A DNA stretch of 64,000 nt from Bacillus sp. 1NLA3E (GCF_000242895.2 NC_021171.1:4250001-4314000); one strand, 5' to 3'. Shown: positions 1-8,648, counted from the stretch's first letter. Notes: generated by a model not told the origin, from the sequence alone. Made by a program: numbers and translations.

Positions 1-1564
1 TGGCCGTGAATGACTGCCTGTCTTCTTGACCCAATTGTTCTTTAAGGATTTTAATATTACTAGAACCATGGGTGTCATGGCATTCTGCACAAGGGATGTG
101 ACCATCGTTTGATCCCGAGTTAGCAGTTAAATTACTACCATCATTCGCGGAGATACGATGCAAAGATTGACTACCTTTAGTTGTATCTGATTCACCAGTA
201 TCATCAAAGTATTGCTTAATGTTACTTATTGTTTGCTCCACCTGATTACTATCTGTCCATTTTTTTGTGCCATCATGGCAGCGGAAACATAAAGAGTAAT
301 CGTCAATGACTCCAGTTGCACTATTAGCATTATTATACGAATAAACACGGTAATGTGAAATAGATAATACAGTATCTAATTCTGTATCATGACAGTTTTC
401 ACAATCTTCATAATCACTATCAACAATTCGAGGAGGATCCATCGTTGTTCCTACATGATCAAACACATAATGATCTCGAAATTTGTTGGGATTTCCTTCA
501 CTCCACGAATTATGAGGGTCATGGCAACTGCTACATGAACCAGTGCTTTCAAAGTGATTATGATTATTGTTTTGATTGTATTTATTTGGCATTGGAGCTC
601 CGCCAGTCCCGTCATGGCATGCCATGCAATAATTCTCAACAGGTGGAAAAGGATTTGTTTGATATTTACTATTTTCCAAATTGGAAGTTCCTGCAACATG
701 AGCACCGTGACAGTTCGAACACACGTTGGTGTTTGCCATGTAGTTACCATGTGGATCTTCTGTACCTTCTTCGCTAATTGTAGTAAACTTATAAAATTTG
801 GGGTAAACAATATTTCCACTATCATCTAAAATAGTTTCTTTTACGCTAACGTTATAGGTTTTCTGGCGTTCTAACGATGATGTAGGCGTAAAAGTAAATA
901 CATAATTGCCAAACTCGTCTCTTTCAGGAGTTGAGTTTGTCCCTGAAATGGGTGCACCTCCTACTGGTGTAACGTCAATTGAGCTTGAATTTACGTTTAA
1001 GCCATTACTTTCATTAATCGTTATTTTTATTTGGGCGTTTAAAGGGACATGTGTCATATTATCAATATCTGTATTCCAGGGAGTACCGTCCCCACGATCT
1101 ATGGAGACTAATTTAGTTTCCTTAACAAAAGGTCTAGTGGTATCAACTAAGCTAGTAATTTTTACTGGCTGATAAGTATTAGTTAGATCATTGGCTTCAA
1201 AAGAAAGCTCATGCAAACCATCAGTAAAATCTTTTGAAAAAGTCCATTGACCAACACCTGCGTTATCTACAATATTTGCGGTAATATCAGTTTCTTCAAT
1301 TAATATTCCTGTTGTTTTATTGTAATCTTTTACCACTAAAGTATATTCATTGAGGGGGGTACTCCCATATGCAAGAGTCCCGCTAAATTCAACTGTCTTG
1401 TTATTAAAATGAGAATTGTCCGTAGGGCTTATAATTGTGACTGGAGATGGTTCGTCAGCTGCTTTCTCAAAATCAGACGGAAGAGGTAAAAGGAAAGATA
1501 TCGAAAAAACGATCCATATAAAAAAGATTAGTATCAACTTAAGTGAAAAGTTCGTTTTTTTCAT
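1..1564 (-). CDS. Exported multihaem c-type cytochrome with Ig-like N-terminal region (3' end outside window)
   Basis: The frame is open from an ATG at 1564 through about 521 codons to base 1, so the C-terminus lies outside the window. A start MKKTNFSLKL leads into a hydrophobic signal or anchor segment (residues about 8-26). Residues about 35-260 lack cysteines and read as Ig-like beta domains. From residue about 280 six CxxCH haem sites follow: CSNCH, CMACH, CSSCH, CENCH, CFRCH, CAECH, two of them continuing into DPH or DTHG as in doubled-CXXCH proteins. An AAAAGGATGACG ribosome site precedes the ATG. It is probably an outward-facing electron-transfer protein anchored at the membrane or in the wall. 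The haem motifs and continuous frame are seen; the role is inferred from the family and the neighbouring cytochromes. More haem sites may lie beyond the edge. Confidence 0.88.
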   Translation of the reverse strand, partial: MKKTNFSLKLILIFFIWIVFSISFLLPLPSDFEKAADEPSPVTIISPTDNSHFNNKTVEFSGTLAYGSTPLNEYTLVVKDYNKTTGILIEETDITANIVDNAGVGQWTFSKDFTDGLHELSFEANDLTNTYQPVKITSLVDTTRPFVKETKLVSIDRGDGTPWNTDIDNMTHVPLNAQIKITINESNGLNVNSSSIDVTPVGGAPISGTNSTPERDEFGNYVFTFTPTSSLERQKTYNVSVKETILDDSGNIVYPKFYKFTTISEEGTEDPHGNYMANTNVCSNCHGAHVAGTSNLENSKYQTNPFPPVENYCMACHDGTGGAPMPNKYNQNNNHNHFESTGSCSSCHDPHNSWSEGNPNKFRDHYVFDHVGTTMDPPRIVDSDYEDCENCHDTELDTVLSISHYRVYSYNNANSATGVIDDYSLCFRCHDGTKKWTDSNQVEQTISNIKQYFDDTGESDTTKGSQSLHRISANDGSNLTANSGSNDGHIPCAECHDTHGSSNIKILKEQLGQEDRQSFTA

Positions 1565-1632
1565 AATCGTCATCCTTTTCTTTTTGAAAAAATTAACATT
1601 AACTATATATTTATAGTTTTAATCGCATATCA

Positions 1633-1640
1633 ATTATAAC
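1633..1640 (-). promoter_or_regulatory. Possible extended -10 promoter of the leftmost cytochrome gene
   Basis: On the minus strand TGTTATAAT reads as an extended -10 box (TG-N-TATAAT) about 70 bases upstream of the ATG at 1564. No convincing -35 box lies at the usual distance. The surrounding 150 bases are very AT-rich, so a chance match is possible. Confidence 0.35.
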
Positions 1641-1716
1641 AATAGAAAACGTAAAAATATTTGTCCAATATATATATATATTTTGAACAAATGGTTACAA
1701 TTATGAGATAATAAAA

Positions 1717-1750
1717 AACAAGGTAACAATATTTCTATTGCTACCTTGTT
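1717..1750. terminator. Bidirectional intrinsic terminator between two cytochrome genes
   Basis: AACAAGGTA and TACCTTGTT pair, with one A/C mismatch and five more inner pairs around a TTTC loop. T-runs follow in both directions (1755-1761 on plus, 1711-1718 read as T on minus). It lies about 60 bases beyond the stop of the cytochrome at 1808-3592, so it probably ends that transcript. Confidence 0.8.
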
Positions 1751-1807
1751 AAATACTTTTTTTAAATCTTTTTGTTAGCCTAACAGATAGTGGCGCTATC
1801 TTTTAGG

Positions 1808-3592
1808 TTAATTTTTTACTCCTGGTGATTGAATTCCTGGTTTTCCGATACCAAGGTTACCTAATGTTGTTGTATCGTTTGCAATTGATGTATCATGGCA
1901 ACCGAAACATACAGCCATACCAGTATAACGTTTTAATGCTGAAGATGGGTTAGTATCTAATAAGTAAGCTTCAGCATTAACAGCATCTCCATCGTATAAA
2001 CCACCAACTGCTGTTAAGTCTGACATTCCTCTATCTAAAGAGTCTTTCATAACTTTTGCTTCTGTTCCATGAGCAAAGTGACAACGTATGCAAGAAAGGT
2101 CATCTGATTTAGTTTTGTGGCGATATGCTGTAGTGTAAACGCCAGTTTCATTACTATGAGTAGTAGACAGATAATCTGAATGGCATGAAGTACACCAAGT
2201 ACTCATTTTTGTTCCATTTCCTATAACATAATTAACATAATCCTTATCAATAGCTGCTCTATTGTCAACTGTTGTATAGTTTACACCATTTGGAGCTATT
2301 TGAGAAACCAAACGCGCTGATACAGATAAACCATAAGTGAATTCACCTATTCCTCCACCTGTAAGTTTAGTATCATATACTTTGGCTGCACTTCCCTCTG
2401 AACCAACATATGCGAACACGTTAGTTGAAGAGGAATAATATGCAAGGTCTGCGCCTCCTCTAATCAATGATCCAGTATTATTTGTAAACCAGTTACCAAA
2501 AATTACAGGATCTTTTGTTGCCCAGCTGTAGTAAGGATCATAAGAGTAAGTAGGATCAGTTCCTACCTTTTTATAAAGCTGAACAACTTTTTGTCCTACA
2601 ACTAACCCAGGGTATTTTGAAGCATCAACAACAGCTTCTTTAACCCAAAGATAGGCAGGAGAAGCAGCATCGATTGTTCCTGGTATTGCATCTACGATAT
2701 CTGCTACGTTAGAAGTTACTACACCACCAGGGTTATTGGATAGTAAACGAACATTATCAGATCCATGGGGTGAATGGCAACTTGCACAAGTGAATTCACC
2801 AGTCCAAGCGCCAGTAGCTGCAGCAGAATTTCCTCCTGGTGCAGCTTTGATAGCAACTGCTCCATCTGATAAGTGAACGGACATGTTACCGTCATGTGAA
2901 CCACCGAAAGTACCTGCGTTTGATGCTTCAAATACGTTGTAAATTCCTAATGTACCGTCATGACAAGAAGAACATGTGCTGTATGTTCCATTTTTAAACA
3001 ATAACATTGTGTCATTACCTGTATGTGTTTGGTGACAGCTTGCACAAGAGTTAGTGTTGTTTTTGTATGAACCGTGAACTTGGTGGCCTGTAAGGGCTTT
3101 GTTAACACCATTATATTCTGATATAGCACCAGTATTTAAATTTGCATTTGCACCAGTATGGTTGGCGTTTGAAAAATTATTATCTTCATCGTCGCCAGTT
3201 GCTAAAGTTGAGTTGTAATCAGCCATACTGTAATCAATCTCAGTTGTTCCAGTAACAGCTACACTTTTAGAATCTGTTGCATTTTCTGTAAGAGTTAAAG
3301 TGTATTTCTTTCCAGCGTCTAACACAGCAGTTGTGTGGGTAGCTGCAGCTAAGGCTGTTTGCGTATCTACTACAGCACCGCCGTACTCAGTAATTGTAAG
3401 ATCATACGTGATAGATGAATAAGCATTGTTGCTTGGTGCTGCAATTGGACTCCAGTTTAATGTAAGGGTGTTGTCTGCATTTTGTTTCACTGTTAGGTCT
3501 CCAGGACCTTCTGCAGCAAAAGCAACTGCACTAAACATTCCCACTAATAGAATCATAATGATTAGTGAGAAACTCGCTTTTAACTTTCTCAT
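1808..3592 (-). CDS. Exported hexahaem c-type cytochrome with fibronectin-like N-terminal domain
   Basis: 594 residues. A signal peptide (residues 1-27, ending in AVAFAAEG) is followed by a fibronectin type III-like segment (about 30-120) and six CxxCH sites: CASCH (about 183), CSSCH (208), CASCH (267), CTSCH (466), CIRCH (500) and CFGCH (562). CASCHSPHGSD is typical of doubled-CXXCH proteins. The 200 residues between sites 3 and 4 are Tyr/Gly/Ser-rich and haem-free, and could fold as a binding or adhesion domain. GGGAGG lies 9 bases before the ATG. No membrane segment follows the signal peptide, so the protein is released or held in the wall. It is likely a terminal or wall-spanning haem protein receiving electrons from the NapC/NirT-type proteins upstream; that is inference. 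Confidence 0.9.
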   Translation of the reverse strand: MRKLKASFSLIIMILLVGMFSAVAFAAEGPGDLTVKQNADNTLTLNWSPIAAPSNNAYSSITYDLTITEYGGAVVDTQTALAAATHTTAVLDAGKKYTLTLTENATDSKSVAVTGTTEIDYSMADYNSTLATGDDEDNNFSNANHTGANANLNTGAISEYNGVNKALTGHQVHGSYKNNTNSCASCHQTHTGNDTMLLFKNGTYSTCSSCHDGTLGIYNVFEASNAGTFGGSHDGNMSVHLSDGAVAIKAAPGGNSAAATGAWTGEFTCASCHSPHGSDNVRLLSNNPGGVVTSNVADIVDAIPGTIDAASPAYLWVKEAVVDASKYPGLVVGQKVVQLYKKVGTDPTYSYDPYYSWATKDPVIFGNWFTNNTGSLIRGGADLAYYSSSTNVFAYVGSEGSAAKVYDTKLTGGGIGEFTYGLSVSARLVSQIAPNGVNYTTVDNRAAIDKDYVNYVIGNGTKMSTWCTSCHSDYLSTTHSNETGVYTTAYRHKTKSDDLSCIRCHFAHGTEAKVMKDSLDRGMSDLTAVGGLYDGDAVNAEAYLLDTNPSSALKRYTGMAVCFGCHDTSIANDTTTLGNLGIGKPGIQSPGVKN

Positions 3593-3661
3593 TTCTAAAA
3601 ACCTCCCTGTTTTTCTCTCTCTCTTTACATATGAAAAGGCTATATTATGCTACTTTTGGGC

Positions 3662-3672
3662 ATCACCTCCTC
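3662..3672 (-). promoter_or_regulatory. Near-perfect Shine-Dalgarno without a usable start codon
   Basis: GAGGAGGTGAT on the minus strand matches the 16S 3' end almost fully. No start codon follows at the usual 5-9 bases; the overlapping ATG is too close and opens only a seven-codon frame. The site lies about 70 bases before the cytochrome ATG at 3592, which has its own GGGAGG site. It could stabilise the mRNA 5' end, or be the relic of a lost small gene. Confidence 0.4.
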
Positions 3673-3688
3673 AAAGGAAAATATTACC

Positions 3689-4666
3689 TTAATAGTAAAC
3701 TGCGACTCTCTGATTAAATGTATCAGTTATATAAAATTGCTCTTTGTCATCAATGAAGAGTCCATTTGGTAGATAGAATTGTTCATTCCCATCTCCCATA
3801 CCACCGAACTGAAATAACTTTTTGCCTTTTTCATCAAAACCATAGACGTAATGACTCATATTATCAACAACATAAAGTTTTCCATCCCCAGTAACACCTA
3901 TCCCCCTCGGGTTAACAAAGATAGAATTCCCTTTTCCTCCAGCAGAGCCATTCACTTTACGTAGGTATTTCCCTTTTTTGTCATATACAAGAATTTGTTG
4001 ATTACCAGAATCGGATACATAAATATTTTTATTATCATCAACTGTCACAGCATTTGGCGCATTTAATCGTTCCTTCTGGGTTGCACCAGTAGATATCTCT
4101 AGTAACTTTTCACCATTTAGTTTAAAAACATAAGCTTTAGATTGCTGAATGTCAGTAAAATATAGTTTTTCATCATAAATTCTTAGTCCCGCAGGTGTCG
4201 TAATTACTTTAGTAGAATCTTTTTCTTCAAAGTACTTAATGAATTTCCCTTTTTGTGTAAAAATGGAGATTTTCCCATTATACATATCAGCGACATAAAC
4301 ATTCCCTTTTTTATCTCCAGTTATACCATATGGGAATTTAAATTCGCCTTTTCCTTCTCCCTCTTTTCCGAATTTAAAAATTGGGGATCCAGAAGAATCG
4401 AAAACTTGTACTTGTTTGTGGTTTGTATCAGTAACATAAATAAATTCTCCAATTTTTGCAACATCCATTGCTTTGTCTAGAGGATTATCAAAATCCCCTT
4501 GAATGAACCGACTGAATGAAGGAGGTCCATTACGATCAACAACTTTTTTAACCTTATTTAGGTCATTTTGTAGATTTAAAAAATAGATAACTGCAAAGAA
4601 GACTATCGCTAAAGCTACGATAACACCCATCCATTTATAGACAGTTTTTTTCTTCAAGGGTTTCAA
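3689..4666 (-). CDS. Membrane-anchored NHL-repeat six-bladed beta-propeller protein
   Basis: 325 residues. An N-terminal transmembrane anchor (about 11-31) is followed by a short linker and an NHL propeller with repeated blades of the form G-x-(I/L)-x-x-D-x-x-x-x-(I/F)-Y-V-(A/S)-D-x-x-N. Repeats are visible at YVTDTNHKQVQVF, YVADMYNGKISIF, YVSDSGNQQILVY, YVVDNMSHYVYGF and YITDTFNQRVAVYY. There are no CxxCH motifs, so it is not a cytochrome. It faces the outside of the membrane. The gene follows the TPR gene by 18 bases, probably in one transcript with the ten- and twelve-haem proteins. A scaffold or docking role for cytochrome assembly is inferred from position only. Confidence 0.88.
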   Translation of the reverse strand: MKPLKKKTVYKWMGVIVALAIVFFAVIYFLNLQNDLNKVKKVVDRNGPPSFSRFIQGDFDNPLDKAMDVAKIGEFIYVTDTNHKQVQVFDSSGSPIFKFGKEGEGKGEFKFPYGITGDKKGNVYVADMYNGKISIFTQKGKFIKYFEEKDSTKVITTPAGLRIYDEKLYFTDIQQSKAYVFKLNGEKLLEISTGATQKERLNAPNAVTVDDNKNIYVSDSGNQQILVYDKKGKYLRKVNGSAGGKGNSIFVNPRGIGVTGDGKLYVVDNMSHYVYGFDEKGKKLFQFGGMGDGNEQFYLPNGLFIDDKEQFYITDTFNQRVAVYY

Positions 4667-4684
4667 CTCCTTTTCTTTCTTGTT

Positions 4685-5380
4685 CTATTTCTTGGCTGTT
4701 AACCGTTCTAGGCCCTTAAGTGCTGGTTTATACAGAGGGTCGTAGCTTAAAGCTTCTTTATATATTTTTTCTGCATCTTTTTTATTTCCTTGAGCCTCAG
4801 CAACATGTCCTATTTCGTATATTATATCTGTATTAGCTGGCATAAGTTTACTTGCTTCTTCTAAGGAAGCATTTGCTTTATCATACATTTTTAGCTTTCG
4901 ATAGCTTCTACCCTGTAGGACATATCCTTTATAATCTTTCGGTGAGATTTTTACTGCCTTTGAAGCCATCTCTAATGCATTATCTGTTTGATTTTCTTTA
5001 TCATATACAATACTTAAATTAAGATAGGCGTCAAAGTAGTTTTTATCAAGATCCTTTGCTACTTCATATTGCTTGATTGCTTCGTCGTTATCGCCCTTTA
5101 GGAAGTAGGAATATCCTAATTGAACTCTGTTTTTTGGATCATTTGGTTTTTGATCAACCTGGTCCTTATAATATTTTATTCTTTCAGCAATTTGCATCGA
5201 ATCTGTATCTTTCCAAAAATATTTGTCACTGATGTAATACCCGGCAGTTAAACAAATACCTAGTGTTAACACTAAAATAAGCAGAGATTGCCACCATGTG
5301 AATCGGTCGTTTTTCTTTGGTTTAGATGTATCGGATCCATTGGTAGGTTCCTCGGCGTTTGATTTAACTTTGCTTTGCAT
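4685..5380 (-). CDS. Membrane-anchored TPR protein of the cytochrome operon
   Basis: 231 residues. A charged cytoplasmic N-terminus of about 28 residues precedes one transmembrane helix (30-50). At least four tetratricopeptide repeats fill 75-228, with the pattern A-x-x-x-Y-x-x-A-x-x-x-D-P (for example the segments around DEAIKQYEVAKDLD, DNALEMASKAVKIS, DKANASLEEASKLM and KDAEKIYKEALSYD). The topology puts the TPR domain outside the membrane, as in cytochrome biogenesis TPR proteins such as CcmI/NrfG. It sits between the twelve-haem cytochrome and the NHL protein with 18-30 base gaps. It may recruit apocytochrome for haem attachment or hold the complex together; this is inference. Confidence 0.86.
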   Translation of the reverse strand: MQSKVKSNAEEPTNGSDTSKPKKNDRFTWWQSLLILVLTLGICLTAGYYISDKYFWKDTDSMQIAERIKYYKDQVDQKPNDPKNRVQLGYSYFLKGDNDEAIKQYEVAKDLDKNYFDAYLNLSIVYDKENQTDNALEMASKAVKISPKDYKGYVLQGRSYRKLKMYDKANASLEEASKLMPANTDIIYEIGHVAEAQGNKKDAEKIYKEALSYDPLYKPALKGLERLTAKK

Positions 5381-5410
5381 TTGAACCCTCCTAATATACT
5401 TATAAATCTA

Positions 5411-6577
5411 TTATTCCTTATGGCATGAAGAACAATTTTTTTGGAAATGGCATGTATAACAAGTTTGATTTACTTTTTGATTAACAGGCAACTCGATTGG
5501 ATGTGTTAACCTCCAAGTGTTCCCTTCATGTGAAGCTGGGTGACAGCTGCTACAATTAATCTTTGAAATATATTTTTGACCTGTGTTTTGATAATCATGG
5601 CAAGTCAAACATTTCTCTTTATCTTTCTTTGCGAGTGGACCATGCATACTTATAAACCCTTTAATATGGCTTGGTGGTCTTATCGAATGACACTTCTTAC
5701 AAAATGTGTTTTCCTTTGCATATAACTGTGCCGTTATCGATTTTTCTTGCACCGTACCGTTACTTAAAAATTGCTGTGATGCTGGGATTTCCTTCATGTC
5801 TTTGATCTCTTGATCGGACATGTATTGATGACAGCTATGACACTTTTCTACATCTTTTCTAGCTGATTGTCCGTGTGTTTCGGTTTTAAAAGTAGCCTTT
5901 TTGTGCGATTTCGGCACCATTCCCGTCGTATGACAAGTTTTACAAGCTGTAGATACATCACGAGCTTCATGACAATCCATACATTTTTCCATTTTAGGAC
6001 TTGTGAATTTAATATCACTCATCATTGACTGCCCAAGGGATGTGTCCCACTTTTCATAATCTGTTTTAAAAGTTACTTTGCGTTCGGAGATTTTCCCGTG
6101 TGCCACACCGCTGTGACACTGGATACATGCAATGTCCTTATCAATATGCTTGTCATGGGGGATAATCAAATCTCCCGATGGAGTCGTTTGTCTTGTTTTC
6201 ATATCATGACATTTTTCACAAGCTGAGTTTGGAATATCCTTTGGCATTTGGATTGGTGCAGTGTAAGTGTTGGTCTCTTTTTTGAATACCTGCAACAATC
6301 CATTTGCCTTTGCTTTTGAGTAGTTTTTTGCCCCAGGACTAATATGGCAATTTACACAATCTACTTCACTATGAGTAGAAGCTTTCCACGTGTAATACTC
6401 TGGCTTCATCTCATGGCACGAGGAGCAGAACTTCGAACTTGAAGAGGTTTCTACTCCTACGTACCCGAGCGCGATAAAGACTGTGATGAAAAACAAGGTA
6501 AGCGTCATTATTTTAAAAAATTTGTATTTAATTTGACTTTTGGGAGGGGTGGGCTGTTCAATCTGTTGTGAATCCAT
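5411..6577 (-). CDS. Membrane-anchored dodecahaem NapC/NirT-type cytochrome c
   Basis: 388 residues. A transmembrane anchor (about 21-42) is followed directly by CSSCHEM (C51) and a NapC/NirT-like quinol-site region, W-x-x-S-x-H-x-x-V-x-C-V-N-C-H. Twelve CxxCH motifs can be counted: CSSCH, CVNCH, CEKCH, CIQCH, CMDCH, CKTCH, CHSCH, CKKCH, CLTCH, CSSCH, CYTCH, CSSCH; the last ends four residues before the C-terminus. NapC/NirT proteins take electrons from (mena)quinol and pass them to outer redox partners. The gene lies 30 bases downstream of a ten-haem gene and 30 upstream of the TPR gene, so it is probably in the same operon. Twelve haems in 388 residues is much more than the four of a classical NapC. 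It may be the main transmembrane-to-wall electron conduit. Confidence 0.92.
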   Translation of the reverse strand: MDSQQIEQPTPPKSQIKYKFFKIMTLTLFFITVFIALGYVGVETSSSSKFCSSCHEMKPEYYTWKASTHSEVDCVNCHISPGAKNYSKAKANGLLQVFKKETNTYTAPIQMPKDIPNSACEKCHDMKTRQTTPSGDLIIPHDKHIDKDIACIQCHSGVAHGKISERKVTFKTDYEKWDTSLGQSMMSDIKFTSPKMEKCMDCHEARDVSTACKTCHTTGMVPKSHKKATFKTETHGQSARKDVEKCHSCHQYMSDQEIKDMKEIPASQQFLSNGTVQEKSITAQLYAKENTFCKKCHSIRPPSHIKGFISMHGPLAKKDKEKCLTCHDYQNTGQKYISKINCSSCHPASHEGNTWRLTHPIELPVNQKVNQTCYTCHFQKNCSSCHKE

Positions 6578-6607
6578 TTTGTGCCCTCCTTTTTTGACTG
6601 TTAATCT

Positions 6608-7963
6608 TTAAAGCTTTTCACTCTTAAATCCAGTTCGGTGACAGAATTGACAATAAACATCAGTTGGTGCTTTGACATCAGTTGATAGTTCGTTTGGCTT
6701 TTCTTTATCGTGACAGACATAGCAGTTTGATTTAGCTTCGTTTGTTTGTGCATGTGAAGCATGAGCCGTTAACCATTGATCGCTATCTACGTGTCCTGGA
6801 GGACGGTTGGCGTGACATGCGCTACAGAATTGGTTTTGGCGTGACTGTGTTTTTACAATGGTGATGTTTTGAGTGTATTTTTCTTTATCAGTGCTATCTC
6901 TTAGCAACTGCTGAATATCTTGTTTTGCCATCACTTTAATCCATTTAGAATCTTGATGACATTTAATACATTTATCGAGACCATTTAAAGCTTTGTCTCC
7001 GTGATTTTGATTCCAAATGTCATTTTGGTGACTTTTAGGAATATTAACTTCTAAATGACATGTCTTACATTCCATAGAAAGTTTTACATCTGTTTGTTGT
7101 TTTCCAATAGCTTGTAAGATGATATCTTGTGTCTTTTCATGGCTAGCTTTTTCTGCATCCGTTGCAGTTACTACAGCCGCCTCGGCTTCATTACTAGTTT
7201 TTTTATCTGCACTAGTTTCTTCATTTTTCTTATTGTGTTCGCTTTCAGGCAAGCTGTAAGAAATATCTTTCCATGGCTTTTTGCCTTGGTTTACTTGATC
7301 ATGACAGTCAATACATGTTCCCATGTTTGGTTTCATATTGGCTTCGCCCATTAATTTCTTGGCGTTTTCCGGAGTCCATAAGTCTAAATTCTCTTGGGTG
7401 TTAAGTCCACGTTCAACGACTTTTGCGTGAACTACTCCACTATGACAAGTAACACAAGGAATGCCTTCCTTAATATGTCCTTTGTGGTTTACCTTTAAGT
7501 CCCCTGTTGCTGTAACTAGGCGGTTTTGCGAGTGACACTGTTGGCAATTTTCGTTTAATACTGCAACAGTTTGTGCGATTGGATTTGGTGCGCCTGTGAT
7601 GTGATAATATACTTCTTTCAACGATTCAACTTTATGAACTATTTCATTAACAGCACCTGGCTTAACGTGACATTGTACGCAAGTAATCTGATTGTGAGCG
7701 CTTGCTTCGAACGTCGTGTGCTCCGGTGCCATTTCGTGACACACTTTACAAAACGATGGTGTAGAAGTCGCGGCGATTGCACCGTACATAACTCCAAGCA
7801 GAGCAATAAAGCTAAATAATGAAACAAATAATAGCTTCCAGCGGTTTACCGGGTTTTTCCAATCTATATTTCGGAACTTCCGCCAAAGTCTTCTGATCAG
7901 ACCCATCTTTTTCTCTTCGTGTCTGCTCTCTTTTGGTTCTGTCTGTTTCCTCCAAAAGGCCAA
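6608..7963 (-). CDS. Decahaem NapC/NirT-type cytochrome c, paralogue 1
   Basis: About 451 residues, first of three tandem paralogues. A basic cytoplasmic N-terminus (with GLIRRLWRKFRNIDWKNPVNRW, shared with paralogue 3) leads to one transmembrane helix. Ten CxxCH sites follow: CKVCH, CVQCH, CQQCH, CVTCH, CIDCH, CKTCH, CIKCH, CSACH, CYVCH, CQFCH. A haem-free, Lys/Glu/Ala-rich linker separates haems 5 and 6. I chose a TTG start at 7963: it aligns with the MAFW start of the paralogues and has GGGTGA six bases upstream. A GTG at 7972 is also in frame but overlaps that ribosome site. A conserved 37-bp promoter block lies about 65 bases upstream. It is probably a menaquinol-linked electron carrier and appears to head the operon with the dodecahaem, TPR and NHL genes. 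Confidence 0.9.
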   Translation of the reverse strand: MAFWRKQTEPKESRHEEKKMGLIRRLWRKFRNIDWKNPVNRWKLLFVSLFSFIALLGVMYGAIAATSTPSFCKVCHEMAPEHTTFEASAHNQITCVQCHVKPGAVNEIVHKVESLKEVYYHITGAPNPIAQTVAVLNENCQQCHSQNRLVTATGDLKVNHKGHIKEGIPCVTCHSGVVHAKVVERGLNTQENLDLWTPENAKKLMGEANMKPNMGTCIDCHDQVNQGKKPWKDISYSLPESEHNKKNEETSADKKTSNEAEAAVVTATDAEKASHEKTQDIILQAIGKQQTDVKLSMECKTCHLEVNIPKSHQNDIWNQNHGDKALNGLDKCIKCHQDSKWIKVMAKQDIQQLLRDSTDKEKYTQNITIVKTQSRQNQFCSACHANRPPGHVDSDQWLTAHASHAQTNEAKSNCYVCHDKEKPNELSTDVKAPTDVYCQFCHRTGFKSEKL

Positions 7964-8026
7964 GATGTTCACCCTTTCTGTTATTTCTCTCTAGTTAATT
8001 TTATAAGTTTATAACCTCTCTAAGGT

Positions 8027-8063
8027 TAGTATCTTATAAGAAAGGGATTTTTCCAAATGGACA
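8027..8063 (-). promoter_or_regulatory. Conserved cytochrome promoter block, copy C
   Basis: Read on the minus strand, a TGTCC box, TTGGAA (-35-like), 17 bases and GATACT (-10-like) occur with the same spacing as at 10017-10053 and 11644-11680, each before a ten-haem gene. TTTCACAAA directly precedes the TGTCC box, as it also does (TTTCACAAAA) in copy A. Confidence 0.6.
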
Positions 8064-8269
8064 ATTTGTGAAAAAATGTCCCATAGCAGTTAATTCAGGT
8101 TTACACCGACCTTTTGGTAAAAAATACATGGATATTACAAGTTTCATGAAGTGTTAATGAAGTAGGACCCCCATCATGACACGAAATTTACAACGCGATT
8201 ATAGTGAAAATATTCTTAATGAAATTATGTCACTATCAAAAAGATACTCCAAAAATACTCACATAAACC

Positions 8270-8313
8270 ACATAAAAGTGACAGAATGAAAACAATTCTG
8301 TCTCCTCTATGTG
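8270..8313. other. Two-tier hairpin in the 685-base cytochrome gap
   Basis: An outer CACATA/TATGTG stem and an inner perfect GACAGAAT/ATTCTGTC stem enclose a seven-base loop, with five unpaired bases on each side between the stems. No T-run follows, so it is not a standard terminator. It could be an operator or an RNA structure; nothing more is visible. Confidence 0.4.
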
Positions 8314-8365
8314 AACAGTTTCATATTGGTATGATTGCGTAAATTCAGAATTATAATCTTTGGAA

Positions 8366-8391
8366 GTATGGGGTGCACAGTACACCCATAC
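8366..8391. other. Imperfect inverted repeat in the cytochrome gap
   Basis: GTATGGG pairs with CCCATAC, then GTG with CAC after one bulged G, around a short loop. No T-run follows. It may be a regulator site. The rest of the gap from 7964 to 8648 shows no gene apart from the relic near 8560. Confidence 0.3.
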
Positions 8392-8434
8392 CATTATTAA
8401 CCTAAAGAGGAAATTTTATTTAAAAATAACAAAT

Positions 8435-8479
8435 AAGCAAGTTCATCACATACTAATCTAGTACATTAAGAACCTGCTT
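8435..8479 (-). terminator. Weak terminator-like nested hairpin
   Basis: AAGCAGGTTC pairs with GAACTTGCTT (one G/U pair), and a TACTA/TAGTA stem sits in its loop. On the minus strand a T-rich tail (ATTTGTTATTTTT) follows. It lies about 170 bases past the stop of the ten-haem gene at 8649 and may end that transcript. Confidence 0.4.
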
Positions 8480-8541
8480 AATTTATTATTTCAGATGGTA
8501 TATAAATTAGAAGGGCAAATTCTAGCAGAATTTTAATGAAA

Positions 8542-8617
8542 TCATCTGTAAGGTTTTGAACTTCCGTCCTTATTCCTGTGACAAATCTCACATAGGTTGT
8601 TAGGGTTCCTTACTCAT
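8542..8617 (-). pseudogene. Relic of a cytochrome C-terminus (CEICH motif)
   Basis: Just past the stop of the ten-haem gene at 8649, in another frame, the minus strand reads NPNNLCEICHRNKDG and ends in TGA at 8542. This resembles the last haem site of the neighbouring genes (SDVYCEFCHKNGF). There is no start codon and a TGA stands upstream of it. It is probably the degraded tail of a lost duplicate or a frameshifted end. A chance match cannot be excluded. Confidence 0.4.
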
Positions 8618-8648
8618 TTTTGTTATTATGTGTCCATTTTTCGAAAAT

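Noticed and set aside
445-1616. Plus-strand frames over the leftmost cytochrome
   Set aside because: They are antisense shadows. The minus strand has one continuous frame with six CxxCH motifs and a signal segment running off the window edge.
2719-3129. Short minus-strand frames of 60-70 codons inside the hexahaem cytochrome
   Set aside because: They lie in another frame of a well-supported gene and have no ribosome site or recognisable motif.
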